A DNA stretch of 64,000 bases from the NCBI GenBank assembly GCA_027492675.1, contig JAPUEI010000042.1, positions 25,680 to 89,679 of the forward strand, given 5' to 3'. The notes under the pieces are model-generated. The model saw only the letters and a program-made list of their open reading frames with translations. It was not told where the DNA came from and did no database searches. Positions within the stretch are counted from its first letter, which is position 1. Each line of letters opens with the position of its first letter. The stretch comes from Propionibacteriaceae bacterium (GTDB lineage: Bacteria; Actinomycetota; Actinomycetes; Propionibacteriales; Propionibacteriaceae). The position numbers and the translations under genes were made by a program. Below, in pieces: positions 45,850 to 55,199 of this stretch.

Positions 45850-46644
45850 TCAGCGACCGTCGAACTGCTGCCAGGCGGGCTTCTGCGCGTACGTCACCTC
45901 GTAGTACTCGAGCAGCTGGAGCTTGCTCGCCGCCTCGGGATCGACGATGACGGTGGCGTGCTGGTGCAACTGGAGCACCGATCCGGGCCAGCGGGCCGTG
46001 ACGGGTCCTTCGACCAGGGCGGCGATCGCGTCGGCCTTGTGGGCGCCCTGGGCGACCAGGACGACCTCACGGGCGGCCATGATCGTGCCGAGCCCTTGGG
46101 TGAGGCAGTGGTGGGGGACGTCGTCGATCGACGCGAAGAAGCGCGCGTTGTCGCGACGCGTCGCCTCGGTGAGCGTCTTGATGCGGGTGCGCGAGGCCAA
46201 CGACGAGGACGGTTCGTTGAAGCCGATGTGGCCGTTGCTCCCGACGCCGAGGATCTGTACGTCGACGCCGCCCGCATCGCTGATCGCCTTCTCGTACGCG
46301 AGGGCGGCCTGCTCGATGTCGTCGGCGAAGCCGTTGGGCGTGTGCACGAGGCGGGGGTCCATGCGGAGGGGCTCGGTGACGGTCTGGCGGATGACCTCCG
46401 CGTACGACTCCGGGTGTCCGACGGGAAGGCCGACGTACTCGTCCAGGGCAAAGGCCGAAGCCTGCGACATGTCCAGGCGTCCGTCCGCGACGCGCGCCGC
46501 CAGCCTCTCGTACAAGGCCACGGGCGAGGACCCGGTGGCCACGCCGATCACCACTCCAGGTCCGGTGTCCCGACAGACGCGGGCGACCTTGGATGCGGCG
46601 ACGTCGGCGACCTCGTCGGCGGTGGGACACACGATGACTTCCAC
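45850..46644 (-). CDS. nagB: Glucosamine-6-phosphate deaminase
   Basis: A 264-residue enzyme converting glucosamine 6-phosphate to fructose 6-phosphate and ammonia. The substrate loop ATGSSP, the DEYVGLP strand, and GSNGHIGFNEPSSS with catalytic His and Glu are present; the Asp found in E. coli (VDGH) is Asn here, as in many Gram-positive NagB. The GTG at 46644 has AGGAG five bases upstream; a long in-frame extension to 46782 is not supported. It could consume amino sugar from the GH4/PIG-L locus, though unlinked. Confidence 0.94.
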   Translation of the reverse strand: MEVIVCPTADEVADVAASKVARVCRDTGPGVVIGVATGSSPVALYERLAARVADGRLDMSQASAFALDEYVGLPVGHPESYAEVIRQTVTEPLRMDPRLVHTPNGFADDIEQAALAYEKAISDAGGVDVQILGVGSNGHIGFNEPSSSLASRTRIKTLTEATRRDNARFFASIDDVPHHCLTQGLGTIMAAREVVLVAQGAHKADAIAALVEGPVTARWPGSVLQLHQHATVIVDPEAASKLQLLEYYEVTYAQKPAWQQFDGR

Positions 46645-46888
46645 AGACACTCCTGCTCGTTGGCTTTGCCTCATTCGTACCGCGCCTGAGCGGAGTGGCA
46701 CAAGCCGCGCCGCGCCGCCGCGAGGCGCTGTCATCGCGTCGTGGCGGGCGACACGTGAGACGTCGCCCATGAAACGATGCATCCGGCGAGATCTAGGGGT
46801 AGCGTTCTCCTTGGTTCACCCCCGACCCGTCACGTGCAGAGCGGCCCGTGTCGCCCATCCGTACACGATCGAAAGGCCGCTCGAGGCA

Positions 46889-47539
46889 ATGCCTCCCGTC
46901 ACACTGAACACCGTCGCGCTGGTCGTTGGATGGCTCGGCGCCATCCTGTCCTGCTGCATCTCCGCGCCTCAGCTGCTGCGGATCATCAAAGCGAACACGA
47001 CCTCCGGCGTCTCCAGGCTCGCCTGGCAGATGGCCCTCGGCGGCAACCTCACGTGGGGGATGTACGGGCTGGTCCACGGCAACCCGAACCAGTGGGTGCC
47101 GAACATCTTCCTGCTCTCCATGACGCTGGTCATCCTCGGCCTGTTCCGCCGTCACGGTGGAACGCCCTGGCTCGTCCTGCTTGTCCCTGGCCTGCTGATG
47201 GGTCTCGCCACAACGAGCCTCGACAGGTGGGTCGGTCCGATCGCGTTCTCGATCGCGGCGGTGATCCCGCCGGCGATCTCCCTGACGTCTCAGCTGCGTA
47301 CGACTGCAGCCAGCGAGGACATCGAAGGGTTGTCCCTCGCGAACCAGTGGATCGGGCTCACCAACCAGTCCGTGTGGCTGGTGTGGGGTGTGCTCGTCGG
47401 CAACCAGCAGGTCGTGCTCGTGGGCGCCCTGTGCATGGTGCTTCTCGTGGCCAACGTCGCGCTCGCCACGTTGCGCAAGACGGGCACCTGGGGTCCTGTA
47501 CGGCGCGACGGCTACCGCCTGTCGTTCAAGCCGGCCTGA
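46889..47539 (+). CDS. PQ-loop/SWEET-like membrane protein
   Basis: A 216-residue protein with seven predicted membrane helices, arranged as two PQ-loop repeats: ISAPQLLRIIKANTTSGVS in the first half (split: ISAPQLLRI, NTTSGVS) and a degenerate IPPAISLTSQL in the second. SWEET-like and PQ-loop carriers move sugars or amino acids by facilitated diffusion. The ATG at 46889 is preceded by GAGGC. It overlaps the esterase gene by 14 bases tail to tail. Substrate unknown. Confidence 0.8.
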   Translation: MPPVTLNTVALVVGWLGAILSCCISAPQLLRIIKANTTSGVSRLAWQMALGGNLTWGMYGLVHGNPNQWVPNIFLLSMTLVILGLFRRHGGTPWLVLLVPGLLMGLATTSLDRWVGPIAFSIAAVIPPAISLTSQLRTTAASEDIEGLSLANQWIGLTNQSVWLVWGVLVGNQQVVLVGALCMVLLVANVALATLRKTGTWGPVRRDGYRLSFKPA

Positions 47540-48302
47540 CGTTCAGCGGCCAGCCGAGCGAGAGCAGCCACTGGACGGCCAGTGTCGACCACTGGGCGAC
47601 CTCTGGATTCTCCTCGGCCAGCCCGAGACCGTGACGCCCCGAGCGGAAGACGTGCGCCTCGTGCGGCACCCCTGCGACGGCCAGTGACAGCTGCATGCTC
47701 ACGGTGTGCAACGCGGACACCGCCTCATCGTCGCTGGTGGTCCACAGGAACATCGGGGGAGTGATGTCGCCCGTCTCCGGGGCGGCGACGCGGGTGCTCG
47801 GCGTCAGCTCCTCGCGCAGCTCCGCGGCGGCATCGTCGCCCAGAAGCTGCGCGGAGACGCCGGCATCCAGGTTGGGGATGCGCCCGGAGAACGCCTCGCG
47901 GAGCTCGATCACCGGGTAGCACAGGATGGCCGCGTCCGGGCGGCCGGCGAACGTCCAGCGCTGGGCTCCGGTGACGTCCTCGGAGTCGGTGGCCAGCAGG
48001 GCGGCGAGGTGCCCGCCCGCAGAGAAGCCGATGATGCCGACGTGGTCAGGGAGCACCGCCAGATCCGTCTCGCCCTCGCGGAGCATGATGAGAGCCTCGC
48101 GGGCGTCGTGCAGAGCGCCGGGGAAGCAGCCGTCTCCCACGCGGTAGCGGACGACCATCGCATGCGCGCCGTACGCGTTGAGCCACCGCGCGATGGCCTC
48201 GCCCTCATGATCCGCGTGCATCCGGTAGCCGCCGCCGGGCAGCACCAGGAACGTCGGCGCCTTCTGGGGTCCTGCGGGGTACGTCGTGTAGTCGATGGCC
48301 AT
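47526..48302 (-). CDS. Alpha/beta hydrolase (esterase-like)
   Basis: A 258-residue serine hydrolase of the BD-FAE/acetyl-xylan-esterase-like group. The oxyanion loop LPGGGY (21-26), nucleophile Ser94 in GFSAGG and His224 in GRHGLG are clear; the Asp is likely in the TSDDEAV segment. No signal peptide, so it acts on imported or internal esters. The ATG at 48302 has GGGAGG eight bases upstream. Confidence 0.88.
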   Translation of the reverse strand: MAIDYTTYPAGPQKAPTFLVLPGGGYRMHADHEGEAIARWLNAYGAHAMVVRYRVGDGCFPGALHDAREALIMLREGETDLAVLPDHVGIIGFSAGGHLAALLATDSEDVTGAQRWTFAGRPDAAILCYPVIELREAFSGRIPNLDAGVSAQLLGDDAAAELREELTPSTRVAAPETGDITPPMFLWTTSDDEAVSALHTVSMQLSLAVAGVPHEAHVFRSGRHGLGLAEENPEVAQWSTLAVQWLLSLGWPLNVRPA

Positions 48303-48336
48303 GAGGCCATCCTCCCGCACCTAGCGGCCCCGCGGA

Positions 48337-49977
48337 TCACATCTGGTCGGGAGCCTCGATGCCCAGCAGGTCGAGGCCGCGTGCCAGCACCTTCCGTACT
48401 GCCGCGCAGAGCGCCAGCCGGGAGGTTCGTACATCACCTTCTGAGGTCAGGACCGGGCAGAACTCGTAGAACGAGCTCATCGCGGTGGCGAGCTCGAACA
48501 GGTACGTGCAGAGCTTGTGCGGCTGCAGACCGGCGGCCACATCGGCGACCACCTCACCGAAGCGGCTCAGCAGCAGGGCCAGCGCGTGCTCGTGCGGGTC
48601 GTCGAGCACGGTGATGGTGCTCCACGTGATGCCTTCGGCTTCCGCCTTGGCCAGGATCCGGGTCGCGCGGGCGTGGGCGTACTGGAGGTACGGGCCGGTG
48701 TCGCCGCTGGTCTGCGTCATCCGCTCGGCGTCGAAGACGTAGTCCTTCTGGAGCTGGTTGGACAGGTCTGCGTACTTCACGGCGGCGACGGCGATCGGGC
48801 GGGCGACGTGCTGCTCGGCCTGGTCGAGCAGGTCGTCCAGGTGGGCAGCGCCACCCTTGCGGGTGGAGAACGGCTTGCCGTCGGAGCCGAGGACCATGCC
48901 GTACCCGACGTGCTCCGCGGAGACGGTGTCCGGGAGGTACCCCGCCTTACGGGCCACCTCGAACACGAGCTGGAAGTGCTGGTGCTGCCGGGCGTCGGTG
49001 ACGTACACCATCCGGTCGGCCTTGAGCGTCTCGACGCGGTACTTGATCGCGGCCACGTCGGTGACGTCGTAGCCGTAGCCACCGTGGCGGTTGCGCAGGA
49101 TCGCCGGCGCGTCGAAGCCGTCGACGAACACCACCAGGGCGCCGTCGTCGACGACAGCGATGCCGCGCGACTCGAGGTCGTCGCACACGGGCGCGAGCAT
49201 GTCGTTGTAGATGGACTCGCCGGCCAGGTCGTCGTCGGTCAGCAGGACCCCGAGCCGCGCGTACGTGGCGTTGAACCCGGCCTTCGAGATCTCGATGAGC
49301 TGGTGCCACAGGGCGTTGGTCTGCTCGTCGCCGGCCTGCAGGGCCACCACCCGCGCCCTGGCGCGATCGGCGAACGCATCGTCGGCGGTGAGGTGGGCGT
49401 TGGCCCGCAGGTACAGCTCCTCGAGCCCTGCGAGATCAAGGCCCGCGAGGTCGAGCTTCTCCTCGAGCACCTGCTCGATGAGCATGCCGAACTGGCGTCC
49501 CCAGTCGCCGATGTGGTTCTGGGCGATGACCGTGTTGCCGGTCGCGTCGAGCACCCGGTGGAAGCAGTCGCCGATGATGGTCGTCCGCAGGTGGCCGACG
49601 TGCATCAGCTTCGCCACGTTGGGGGAGCTGTAGTCGATGACGATCCGCTGCGGCGCCGTACTCACATCGACTCCGGCCGAGGCGTCCTGCAACACACCGC
49701 TGGCCACCGACGCCAGCACATCGGAGCGGACGCGGATGTTGATGAAGCCGGGTCCTGCGATCTCCAGCGGCGTGCAGAGGTCGTCGAGCTCGAGTCGTGC
49801 CACCAGGTCAGCCGCCACCTCGCGCGGTGGGCGGCCCTGCTCCTTGGCCAGCCGCAGCGCCACGTTGCACTGGAAGTGCCCGAACTGCGGCTTGGTGGCC
49901 GGGCGCAGCTCGGGGTCGACCCCGGCCACGGCCTCGAAGCGTTCGGTGAGCATCTCGATCAGTGACAGCACCGCCAC
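48337..49977 (-). CDS. argS: Arginyl-tRNA synthetase
   Basis: A 546-residue class I tRNA synthetase. The HIGH motif is HVGH (126-129); the KMSK loop is replaced by GSDGKPFSTRKGG, which is common in ArgS. The N-terminal additional domain and the C-terminal DALR anticodon domain are intact. The GTG at 49977 is the likely start; no strong ribosome site is visible. Divergent from the branched-chain amino-acid transporter. Confidence 0.97.
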   Translation of the reverse strand: MAVLSLIEMLTERFEAVAGVDPELRPATKPQFGHFQCNVALRLAKEQGRPPREVAADLVARLELDDLCTPLEIAGPGFINIRVRSDVLASVASGVLQDASAGVDVSTAPQRIVIDYSSPNVAKLMHVGHLRTTIIGDCFHRVLDATGNTVIAQNHIGDWGRQFGMLIEQVLEEKLDLAGLDLAGLEELYLRANAHLTADDAFADRARARVVALQAGDEQTNALWHQLIEISKAGFNATYARLGVLLTDDDLAGESIYNDMLAPVCDDLESRGIAVVDDGALVVFVDGFDAPAILRNRHGGYGYDVTDVAAIKYRVETLKADRMVYVTDARQHQHFQLVFEVARKAGYLPDTVSAEHVGYGMVLGSDGKPFSTRKGGAAHLDDLLDQAEQHVARPIAVAAVKYADLSNQLQKDYVFDAERMTQTSGDTGPYLQYAHARATRILAKAEAEGITWSTITVLDDPHEHALALLLSRFGEVVADVAAGLQPHKLCTYLFELATAMSSFYEFCPVLTSEGDVRTSRLALCAAVRKVLARGLDLLGIEAPDQM

Positions 49978-50107
49978 ATCGTTCCACAGGCGCCGGGTGA
50001 CAGTCCGCGCCGGTCCTCCAGACGGACCGGGACGACGGTGGTCACGCGGTGTGCGTACGTCGGATCCCTTGCAGCCAGGCCCAGAGGCGTGTAGAACACG
50101 GTGATCG

Positions 50108-50136
50108 TTCGGTAACGGTTAACAACGATTCGGTAA
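50108..50136. promoter_or_regulatory. Direct repeats upstream of livK
   Basis: TTCGGTAA occurs at 50108-50115 and 50129-50136, 21 bases (two helical turns) apart, and a related TTCGTAA near 50159. TTAACA between them is a weak -35 candidate. Possible operator for the branched-chain amino-acid operon. Confidence 0.35.
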
Positions 50137-50256
50137 AGGCGATCACTACGCCTCACGTTCGTAACACGCGTGAGACAAAGCCGTGGTCGAATGTGCCAAC
50201 TCCAGGCGCTTGGTGTCCATGCCGGGTGGGGGAGTACACGTCAACTAGGAGGAAGC

Positions 50257-51465
50257 GTGAACAGACGTCTCGTCAAGCTCGCCGCCGTCACGTTCGTGGC
50301 AGGCACCCTGGCCCTCACGGGCTGTGGTTCACGAGCCGATACGTCCTCGACCGGCTCGGCTGCGGCCAAGAAGGTCGCGAAGATCGGCGTCATCGCTCCA
50401 CTGTCGGGGGATCTCTCCGCGCTGGGCCTTGGCATCAAGAACTCGGTCGACCTGGCCATCAAGCAGGCCAACGACTCCAACGCGATCCCGGGCTGGACGC
50501 TCGTGCTCGCCGCTGAGGACGACGAGGCCAAGCCCGACGTCGGCAAGAACGCGGCCACGAAGCTGTCCAGTGACAACGAGGTCGTCGGTGTCGTCGGCAC
50601 CCTGAACTCGTCCGTCGCGCAGAGCGTCACCCCGGTTCTCCAGCCCGCGAAGATCGTCCAGGTCTCGCCCGCGAACACGAACCCGACCCTGACGCAGGGC
50701 AAGGACACGGCCAACCCGGCTCGTCCCTACGACAACTACTTCCGTACGTGCACGACGGATGCCGTCCAGGGCCCGACAGCGGCGACGTACCTTCTGAGCA
50801 TCGGCGTCAAGCAGGTCGCCACGATCCACGACAAGAAGTCGTACGGTCAGGGCCTGGTTGAGGCGTTCAGCAAGGCCTTCACCGCCGGTGGCGGCACGAT
50901 TGTCGCCGCGCAGACCATCAACCCGGATGACAAGGACTTCTCCGCAGTCGTCACCAACGTGAAGGCCGCCAGCCCGGCTGCCGTCTTCTACGGTGGCGAG
51001 TACCCGCAGGCTGGTCCGCTGTCCAAGCAGATGAAGGCTGCCGGTCTGAACGTCCCGCTCATGGGCGGCGACGGCATCTACGACCCGGCGTACGTCGACC
51101 TGGCCGGCTCCGCCGCCAACGGCGACCTCGCCACCTCCGTCGGCGCGCCGGTGGAGAGCCTGAGCTCGGCCAAGGCCTTCGTGGCGGCGTACACCGCTGC
51201 GGCGTACAAGGACCCGATGGGTGCCTACGGCGCGCAGTCGTACGACGCGGCGAACGCCATCATCAACGCCCTCAAGGTCTCGCTGGCCAAGGCCACTGAC
51301 GCCAAGTCCGCCCGTGGTGACACGGTCACGGCGCTCGGTTCGGTGAGCTTCGACGGCGCGACCGGCAAGATCGCGTTCGACAAGTACGGTGACGCGACCA
51401 GCAAGGTCATCACCGTCTACAAGGTGACCGGCGGCAAGTGGGGCACCGAGAAGATCCTCAGCTGA
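50257..51465 (+). CDS. livK: Branched-chain amino-acid-binding lipoprotein
   Basis: A 402-residue Leu/Ile/Val-binding protein (Peripla_BP_6 type). The GTG start follows AGGAGGAAGC; the signal ends in LALTGC (lipidated Cys23), after a Ser/Thr/Ala linker. The fold begins AKIGVIAPLSGDLSALG and contains VVGVVGTLNSS and FYGGEYPQAG. It heads the livKHMGF operon and may bind short-chain or branched amino acids or amides. Confidence 0.95.
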   Translation: MNRRLVKLAAVTFVAGTLALTGCGSRADTSSTGSAAAKKVAKIGVIAPLSGDLSALGLGIKNSVDLAIKQANDSNAIPGWTLVLAAEDDEAKPDVGKNAATKLSSDNEVVGVVGTLNSSVAQSVTPVLQPAKIVQVSPANTNPTLTQGKDTANPARPYDNYFRTCTTDAVQGPTAATYLLSIGVKQVATIHDKKSYGQGLVEAFSKAFTAGGGTIVAAQTINPDDKDFSAVVTNVKAASPAAVFYGGEYPQAGPLSKQMKAAGLNVPLMGGDGIYDPAYVDLAGSAANGDLATSVGAPVESLSSAKAFVAAYTAAAYKDPMGAYGAQSYDAANAIINALKVSLAKATDAKSARGDTVTALGSVSFDGATGKIAFDKYGDATSKVITVYKVTGGKWGTEKILS

Positions 51466-51477
51466 GGCAACACAAGC

Positions 51478-51620
51478 GGGGGGGGGGGCCCCCCCCCCCG
51501 GGGGGGGGCCCCCCCCGGGGGGGGGGGGGGGGGGAACCCCGGGAGAAAAAAAAAGGGGCAGTTATACTCGCACATGCTCCGCAAAACCCGGGTGGGTGGC
51601 CCCCCCCCCCCTGGGGGGCC
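51478..51620. other. Homopolymer stretch, probable sequence error
   Basis: Runs of 11 G, 11 C, 9 G, 8 C, 18 G, 9 A and 12 C fill about 140 bases between intact livK and livH. Nothing else in the window is like it. It probably marks an unresolved GC hairpin (such as the usual livK-livH attenuator) or an assembly join. TATACT (51563-51568) within it is a perfect -10 word but cannot be trusted. Confidence 0.75.
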
Positions 51621-51667
51621 CACACCGCGCTTGGCCTGTGGGGAGTCGAACCGAGGAGAGAAAGAAC

Positions 51668-52627
51668 GTGGACCTTTTCTGGCAGCAACTGATCAACGGA
51701 CTCTCGCTGGGGGCGTTGTACGCGCTCATCGCGGTCGGCTACACGGTGGTGTACGGCATCGTGCAGCTCATCAACTTCGCCCATGGTGAGATCTTCATGG
51801 TCGGCGCCTTCGGGGCGTTCGCGACCTGGGTCGTCCTGGGGTCACCGAAGCAGTTGTCGTGGCAGGCAGCGATCTTCGGTGTCCTTCCCGCGATGATCCT
51901 GGGCGGCATGATCGCCTCGGTCGCCGTTGCTCTCCTCACCGAACGTCTGGCGTACAGGCCGCTGCGGGACGCACCCCGCCTCGCACCGCTGATCACCGCC
52001 ATCGGCATCTCCGTCTTCCTGCAGGAGTTCGTCCGGCTGTTCTTCGGCGACATTCCCGGGATGCCGGACTCCAAGCGGGCCATCCCGTTCCCCACGATTA
52101 CCGGCATATCTGGTGAGGCTTGGCACCTCGGCAACGTGACCATTCAGTTGTCCTCGGTGTTCACGATCGGGGCACTGGCCATCTGCACCGTCTTCCTGTG
52201 GTTCTACGTCAACCGCACCAAGACTGGGCGCGCCATGATCGCGACCAGTCAGGACCCCAGCACAGCGCGCCTCATGGGCATCAACGTGGACCGCGTCATC
52301 ATGTCAGCGTTCGCTGTCGGTGCCGCACTCGCTGCTGTCGCCGGTGTCGCGCACGGGCTGCGGTACGGCAACATCGACTTCCGCATGGGCTTCCTCGCGG
52401 GCCTCAAGGCCTTCACCGCCGCCGTCCTCGGAGGCATCGGCAACATCAACGGCGCCGTCGTCGGCGGCCTGGTGCTCGGTGTCGTTGAGTCGATGGCGAC
52501 CACCTTCATCCCCGGCCAGTTCGGTAGCCCGGCATGGAAGGACGTGTGGGCCTTCGTGCTCCTCATCCTCGTTCTGGTCTTCCGTCCGCAAGGCCTGCTG
52601 GGTTCGAAGGGGGTCGATCGCGCATGA
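51668..52627 (+). CDS. livH: Branched-chain amino-acid ABC permease LivH
   Basis: A 319-residue permease with eight or more predicted helices, beginning LFWQQLINGLSLGALYALIA, the typical LivH start (split: LFWQQLING, LGALYALIA), with INFAHGE and the ATPase-contact loop near RAMIATSQDPSTARLMG. The GTG at 51668 has GAGGAG about nine bases upstream. It couples to livM by ATGA. The upstream frame through the homopolymers is not used. Confidence 0.93.
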   Translation: MDLFWQQLINGLSLGALYALIAVGYTVVYGIVQLINFAHGEIFMVGAFGAFATWVVLGSPKQLSWQAAIFGVLPAMILGGMIASVAVALLTERLAYRPLRDAPRLAPLITAIGISVFLQEFVRLFFGDIPGMPDSKRAIPFPTITGISGEAWHLGNVTIQLSSVFTIGALAICTVFLWFYVNRTKTGRAMIATSQDPSTARLMGINVDRVIMSAFAVGAALAAVAGVAHGLRYGNIDFRMGFLAGLKAFTAAVLGGIGNINGAVVGGLVLGVVESMATTFIPGQFGSPAWKDVWAFVLLILVLVFRPQGLLGSKGVDRA

Positions 52628-54369
52628 AGTTCCTCGACTCCCTGAGCATCCCTCGCGAGAAGCTGGCGGCTTTCCAGCTCCCGGCGCACATCGCCGGCAC
52701 CGTCGCCGCGCTGCTCGGGATCGCGTCGCTGGTGTTCCCTTGGTCGTACTCCCACGTTGCGCTCGACGACGTCGCGTACGCGGGAGCTCCCAGCGCACTG
52801 CAGTTCAACTACCTCGGGCTGGCCATCTTCGTCGCCGTGCTGTTCGCCGTGCCGTTGGTCGTGCGCAAGCCCGGCAAGCTGCGAGACGCGGTGGCCTGGA
52901 ACACGGGTGCGAAGTTCGGCGGCATCGGGCTCTTCGTCGTCGGACTCGTCGCGGTTCTGGCGATCGGCCTGGAGACCGGCGGACTGGTGAACGTCGATCC
53001 CGGTGGCTGGATCGTGCTGGTCGCGGGCATCCTCGCCCTTGTCGCCGGCCTTGTCCTCGACCCGTCTCCGGCGCCCTCGATGGGCAAGTTCAAGACACCC
53101 CGCGTCGTACAGATCCTGGCCATCGCGCTGGGCCTGGGCGCTGTCCTCATGGCGGCGGCCTTCGCGCTGAGCCTCGACGGGGCCGGCGCGTTCCTGTTCT
53201 ACCTGGTGTTCGCAGGCGTGCTCGCCTTGACCCTGGTCCGTACCGGTGTGTTCGGGTGGCTCGCCCAGTGCGCAGCGGACAACAAGCAGGTTCTCGTGCT
53301 CGCCGCGTTCGTGGCCGCCTTCGTGTTCCCGTTCACGCAGAACGGCTCCGAGGCCAACATGTCGATCGCGACGCAGGTGCTGATCTTCTCGGCCACGGCG
53401 CTCGGCCTCAACATCGTCGTCGGTCTGGTCGGCCTTCTCGACCTCGGCTACATCGCCTTCCTCGGCGCCGGTGCCTTCACGGCCGCGACGCTGTCGGGCT
53501 CGGTGTACGCCGCGACGAACTGGCACCCGCCGTTCATCGTGACCGTGCTCATCAGCGGCACGGTCGCCTCGATCCTGGGCCTGATCATCGGCACCCCGAC
53601 GCTGCGGGTGTCCGGTGACTACCTGGCCATCGTGACGTTGGCGTTCGGAGAGATCTTCCGGATCACGATGAACAACCTGGACGGCACGGACGGCCCGCGG
53701 ATCACGAACGGCTCGAACGGCATCAACAACGTTCCGGAGCTGAGCCTGTTAGGGTTCAACTTCGGCGCCCCACACACCCTGCTGGGCGTCGAGATCGGGC
53801 GGTTCGCCAACTACTTCTGGCTCATGCTGGTCGTGCTCGCGGTCATCATGGTCGTCTTCGTCAACCTCAACCGCTCCCGTATCGGCCGCGGCTGGGTCGC
53901 CATCCGTGAGGATGAGCTCGCCGCCGAAGCCATGGGCGTGAACACCTTCGGCCTGAAGATCCTGGCCTTCGCCGGTGGCGCGTTCCTCGCCGGTCTGGCC
54001 GGTGCGGTCAAGGCTCACCACGACGTCTCGGTCACACCGGACCAGTACGTGTTCCTCGAGTCCGCCTTCCTGCTGGCTGCCGTCGTCCTCGGCGGCATGG
54101 GTACGGTCCTCGGTGTGCTCGTCGGCGCGACCATCCTCAAGCTGCTGCCCGAGAAGCTCCGGTTCTTCTCCGACTACCGGCTGCTGCTGTTCGGCCTCCT
54201 GCTCGTGTTCATGATGCGGTTCCGGCCTGAAGGCCTGATCGCCGACGAGCGACGGCAACTCGAGTTCCACGCCGAGGACGAAGAGCTGGCGGAGGAGGTC
54301 GAGGAGGATCTCATCAACTACCACGACCACTACAACCCAGACGCGCTGGTGAAGGAGGAGCTCAAGTGA
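52624..54369 (+). CDS. livM: Branched-chain amino-acid ABC permease LivM, long form
   Basis: A 581-residue permease. The last 320 residues are an ordinary LivM (QVLIFSATALGLNIVVGLVG, then GAFTAATLS, FGEIFRITMNN and IREDELAAEAMGVN). Before it are about 255 residues with around six further membrane helices and few conserved motifs, and after it a 45-residue acidic tail (EDEELAEEVEEDL). Some actinobacterial LivM are long like this; the role of the extra helices is unknown. Overlaps livG by GTGA. Confidence 0.92.
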   Translation: MKFLDSLSIPREKLAAFQLPAHIAGTVAALLGIASLVFPWSYSHVALDDVAYAGAPSALQFNYLGLAIFVAVLFAVPLVVRKPGKLRDAVAWNTGAKFGGIGLFVVGLVAVLAIGLETGGLVNVDPGGWIVLVAGILALVAGLVLDPSPAPSMGKFKTPRVVQILAIALGLGAVLMAAAFALSLDGAGAFLFYLVFAGVLALTLVRTGVFGWLAQCAADNKQVLVLAAFVAAFVFPFTQNGSEANMSIATQVLIFSATALGLNIVVGLVGLLDLGYIAFLGAGAFTAATLSGSVYAATNWHPPFIVTVLISGTVASILGLIIGTPTLRVSGDYLAIVTLAFGEIFRITMNNLDGTDGPRITNGSNGINNVPELSLLGFNFGAPHTLLGVEIGRFANYFWLMLVVLAVIMVVFVNLNRSRIGRGWVAIREDELAAEAMGVNTFGLKILAFAGGAFLAGLAGAVKAHHDVSVTPDQYVFLESAFLLAAVVLGGMGTVLGVLVGATILKLLPEKLRFFSDYRLLLFGLLLVFMMRFRPEGLIADERRQLEFHAEDEELAEEVEEDLINYHDHYNPDALVKEELK

Positions 54370-55199
54370 CCGCCGTGGCAGCCACTCCCGAGGCATCGGC
54401 CGCATCTGCGCCGAGCGTCCTCCTCGACGCGAAGAATGTGACCATGCAGTTCGGCGGCCTCAGGGCCGTGAACGACGTGAGCATGGAGGTGAAGTCGGGC
54501 GAGATCATCGGTCTCATCGGTCCCAACGGGGCCGGCAAGACGACGTTCTTCAACTGCCTGACCGGCCAGTACAAGCCCACCGCCGGCTCGGTGATCTTCG
54601 ACGGGCAGCCGCTGCCGCCGAAGCCGCGCCGTGTGGTGAACGCCGGCATGGCCCGTACGTTCCAGAACATCCGCCTGTTCCACAACATGACGGCGCTGGA
54701 GAACGTCATGGTGGGCCGCTACTGCCGTACGAAGTCGAACGCGCTCGATGCGGTGTTCCGGCTGCCTCGCCACCGTCGCGAGGAGCGGGAGGCCACCGAG
54801 CGCAGCCTCGAGCTGCTGGCGTTCGTCGGGCTGGAGAAGCAGGCCGACACGTTGTCCCGCAACCTCCCGTACGGCGATCAGCGTCGTCTCGAGATCGCTC
54901 GCGCCCTCGCGACTGATCCGAAGCTGCTGCTGCTCGACGAGCCCACGGCAGGCATGAACCCTCAGGAGACCCGTGAGGCGGAGGATCTGATCTTCCGGAT
55001 CCGCGACCTCGGCTTGGCCGTGCTCGTCATCGAGCACGACATGCGGTTCATCTTCAACCTGTGTGACCGGGTGTACTGCTTGGTCCGCGGCGAGGTGCTG
55101 GTGTCGGGACCGGGCGAGGTCGTACAGAACGACCAGCGGGTCATCGAGGCGTACATCGGTCAGCCCGCGGTGATGGACGAGGGGAACGCGGATGCTTGA
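54366..55199 (+). CDS. livG: Branched-chain amino-acid ABC ATPase LivG
   Basis: A 277-residue ATPase with Walker A GPNGAGKTT, an LPYGDQRRLEIARAL signature (the LivG-specific YGxQRRLEIARA), Walker B LLLLDEPTAGMNP, and the C-terminal extension with VLVIEHDM. About 20 non-conserved residues precede the domain. GTG start overlapping livM by four bases; overlaps livF by eight. Confidence 0.96.
   Translation: MTAVAATPEASAASAPSVLLDAKNVTMQFGGLRAVNDVSMEVKSGEIIGLIGPNGAGKTTFFNCLTGQYKPTAGSVIFDGQPLPPKPRRVVNAGMARTFQNIRLFHNMTALENVMVGRYCRTKSNALDAVFRLPRHRREEREATERSLELLAFVGLEKQADTLSRNLPYGDQRRLEIARALATDPKLLLLDEPTAGMNPQETREAEDLIFRIRDLGLAVLVIEHDMRFIFNLCDRVYCLVRGEVLVSGPGEVVQNDQRVIEAYIGQPAVMDEGNADA

Noticed and set aside
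51546..51568. A-tract and TATACT as an internal promoter for livH
   Set aside because: Embedded in the suspect homopolymer block; cannot be trusted without resequencing.
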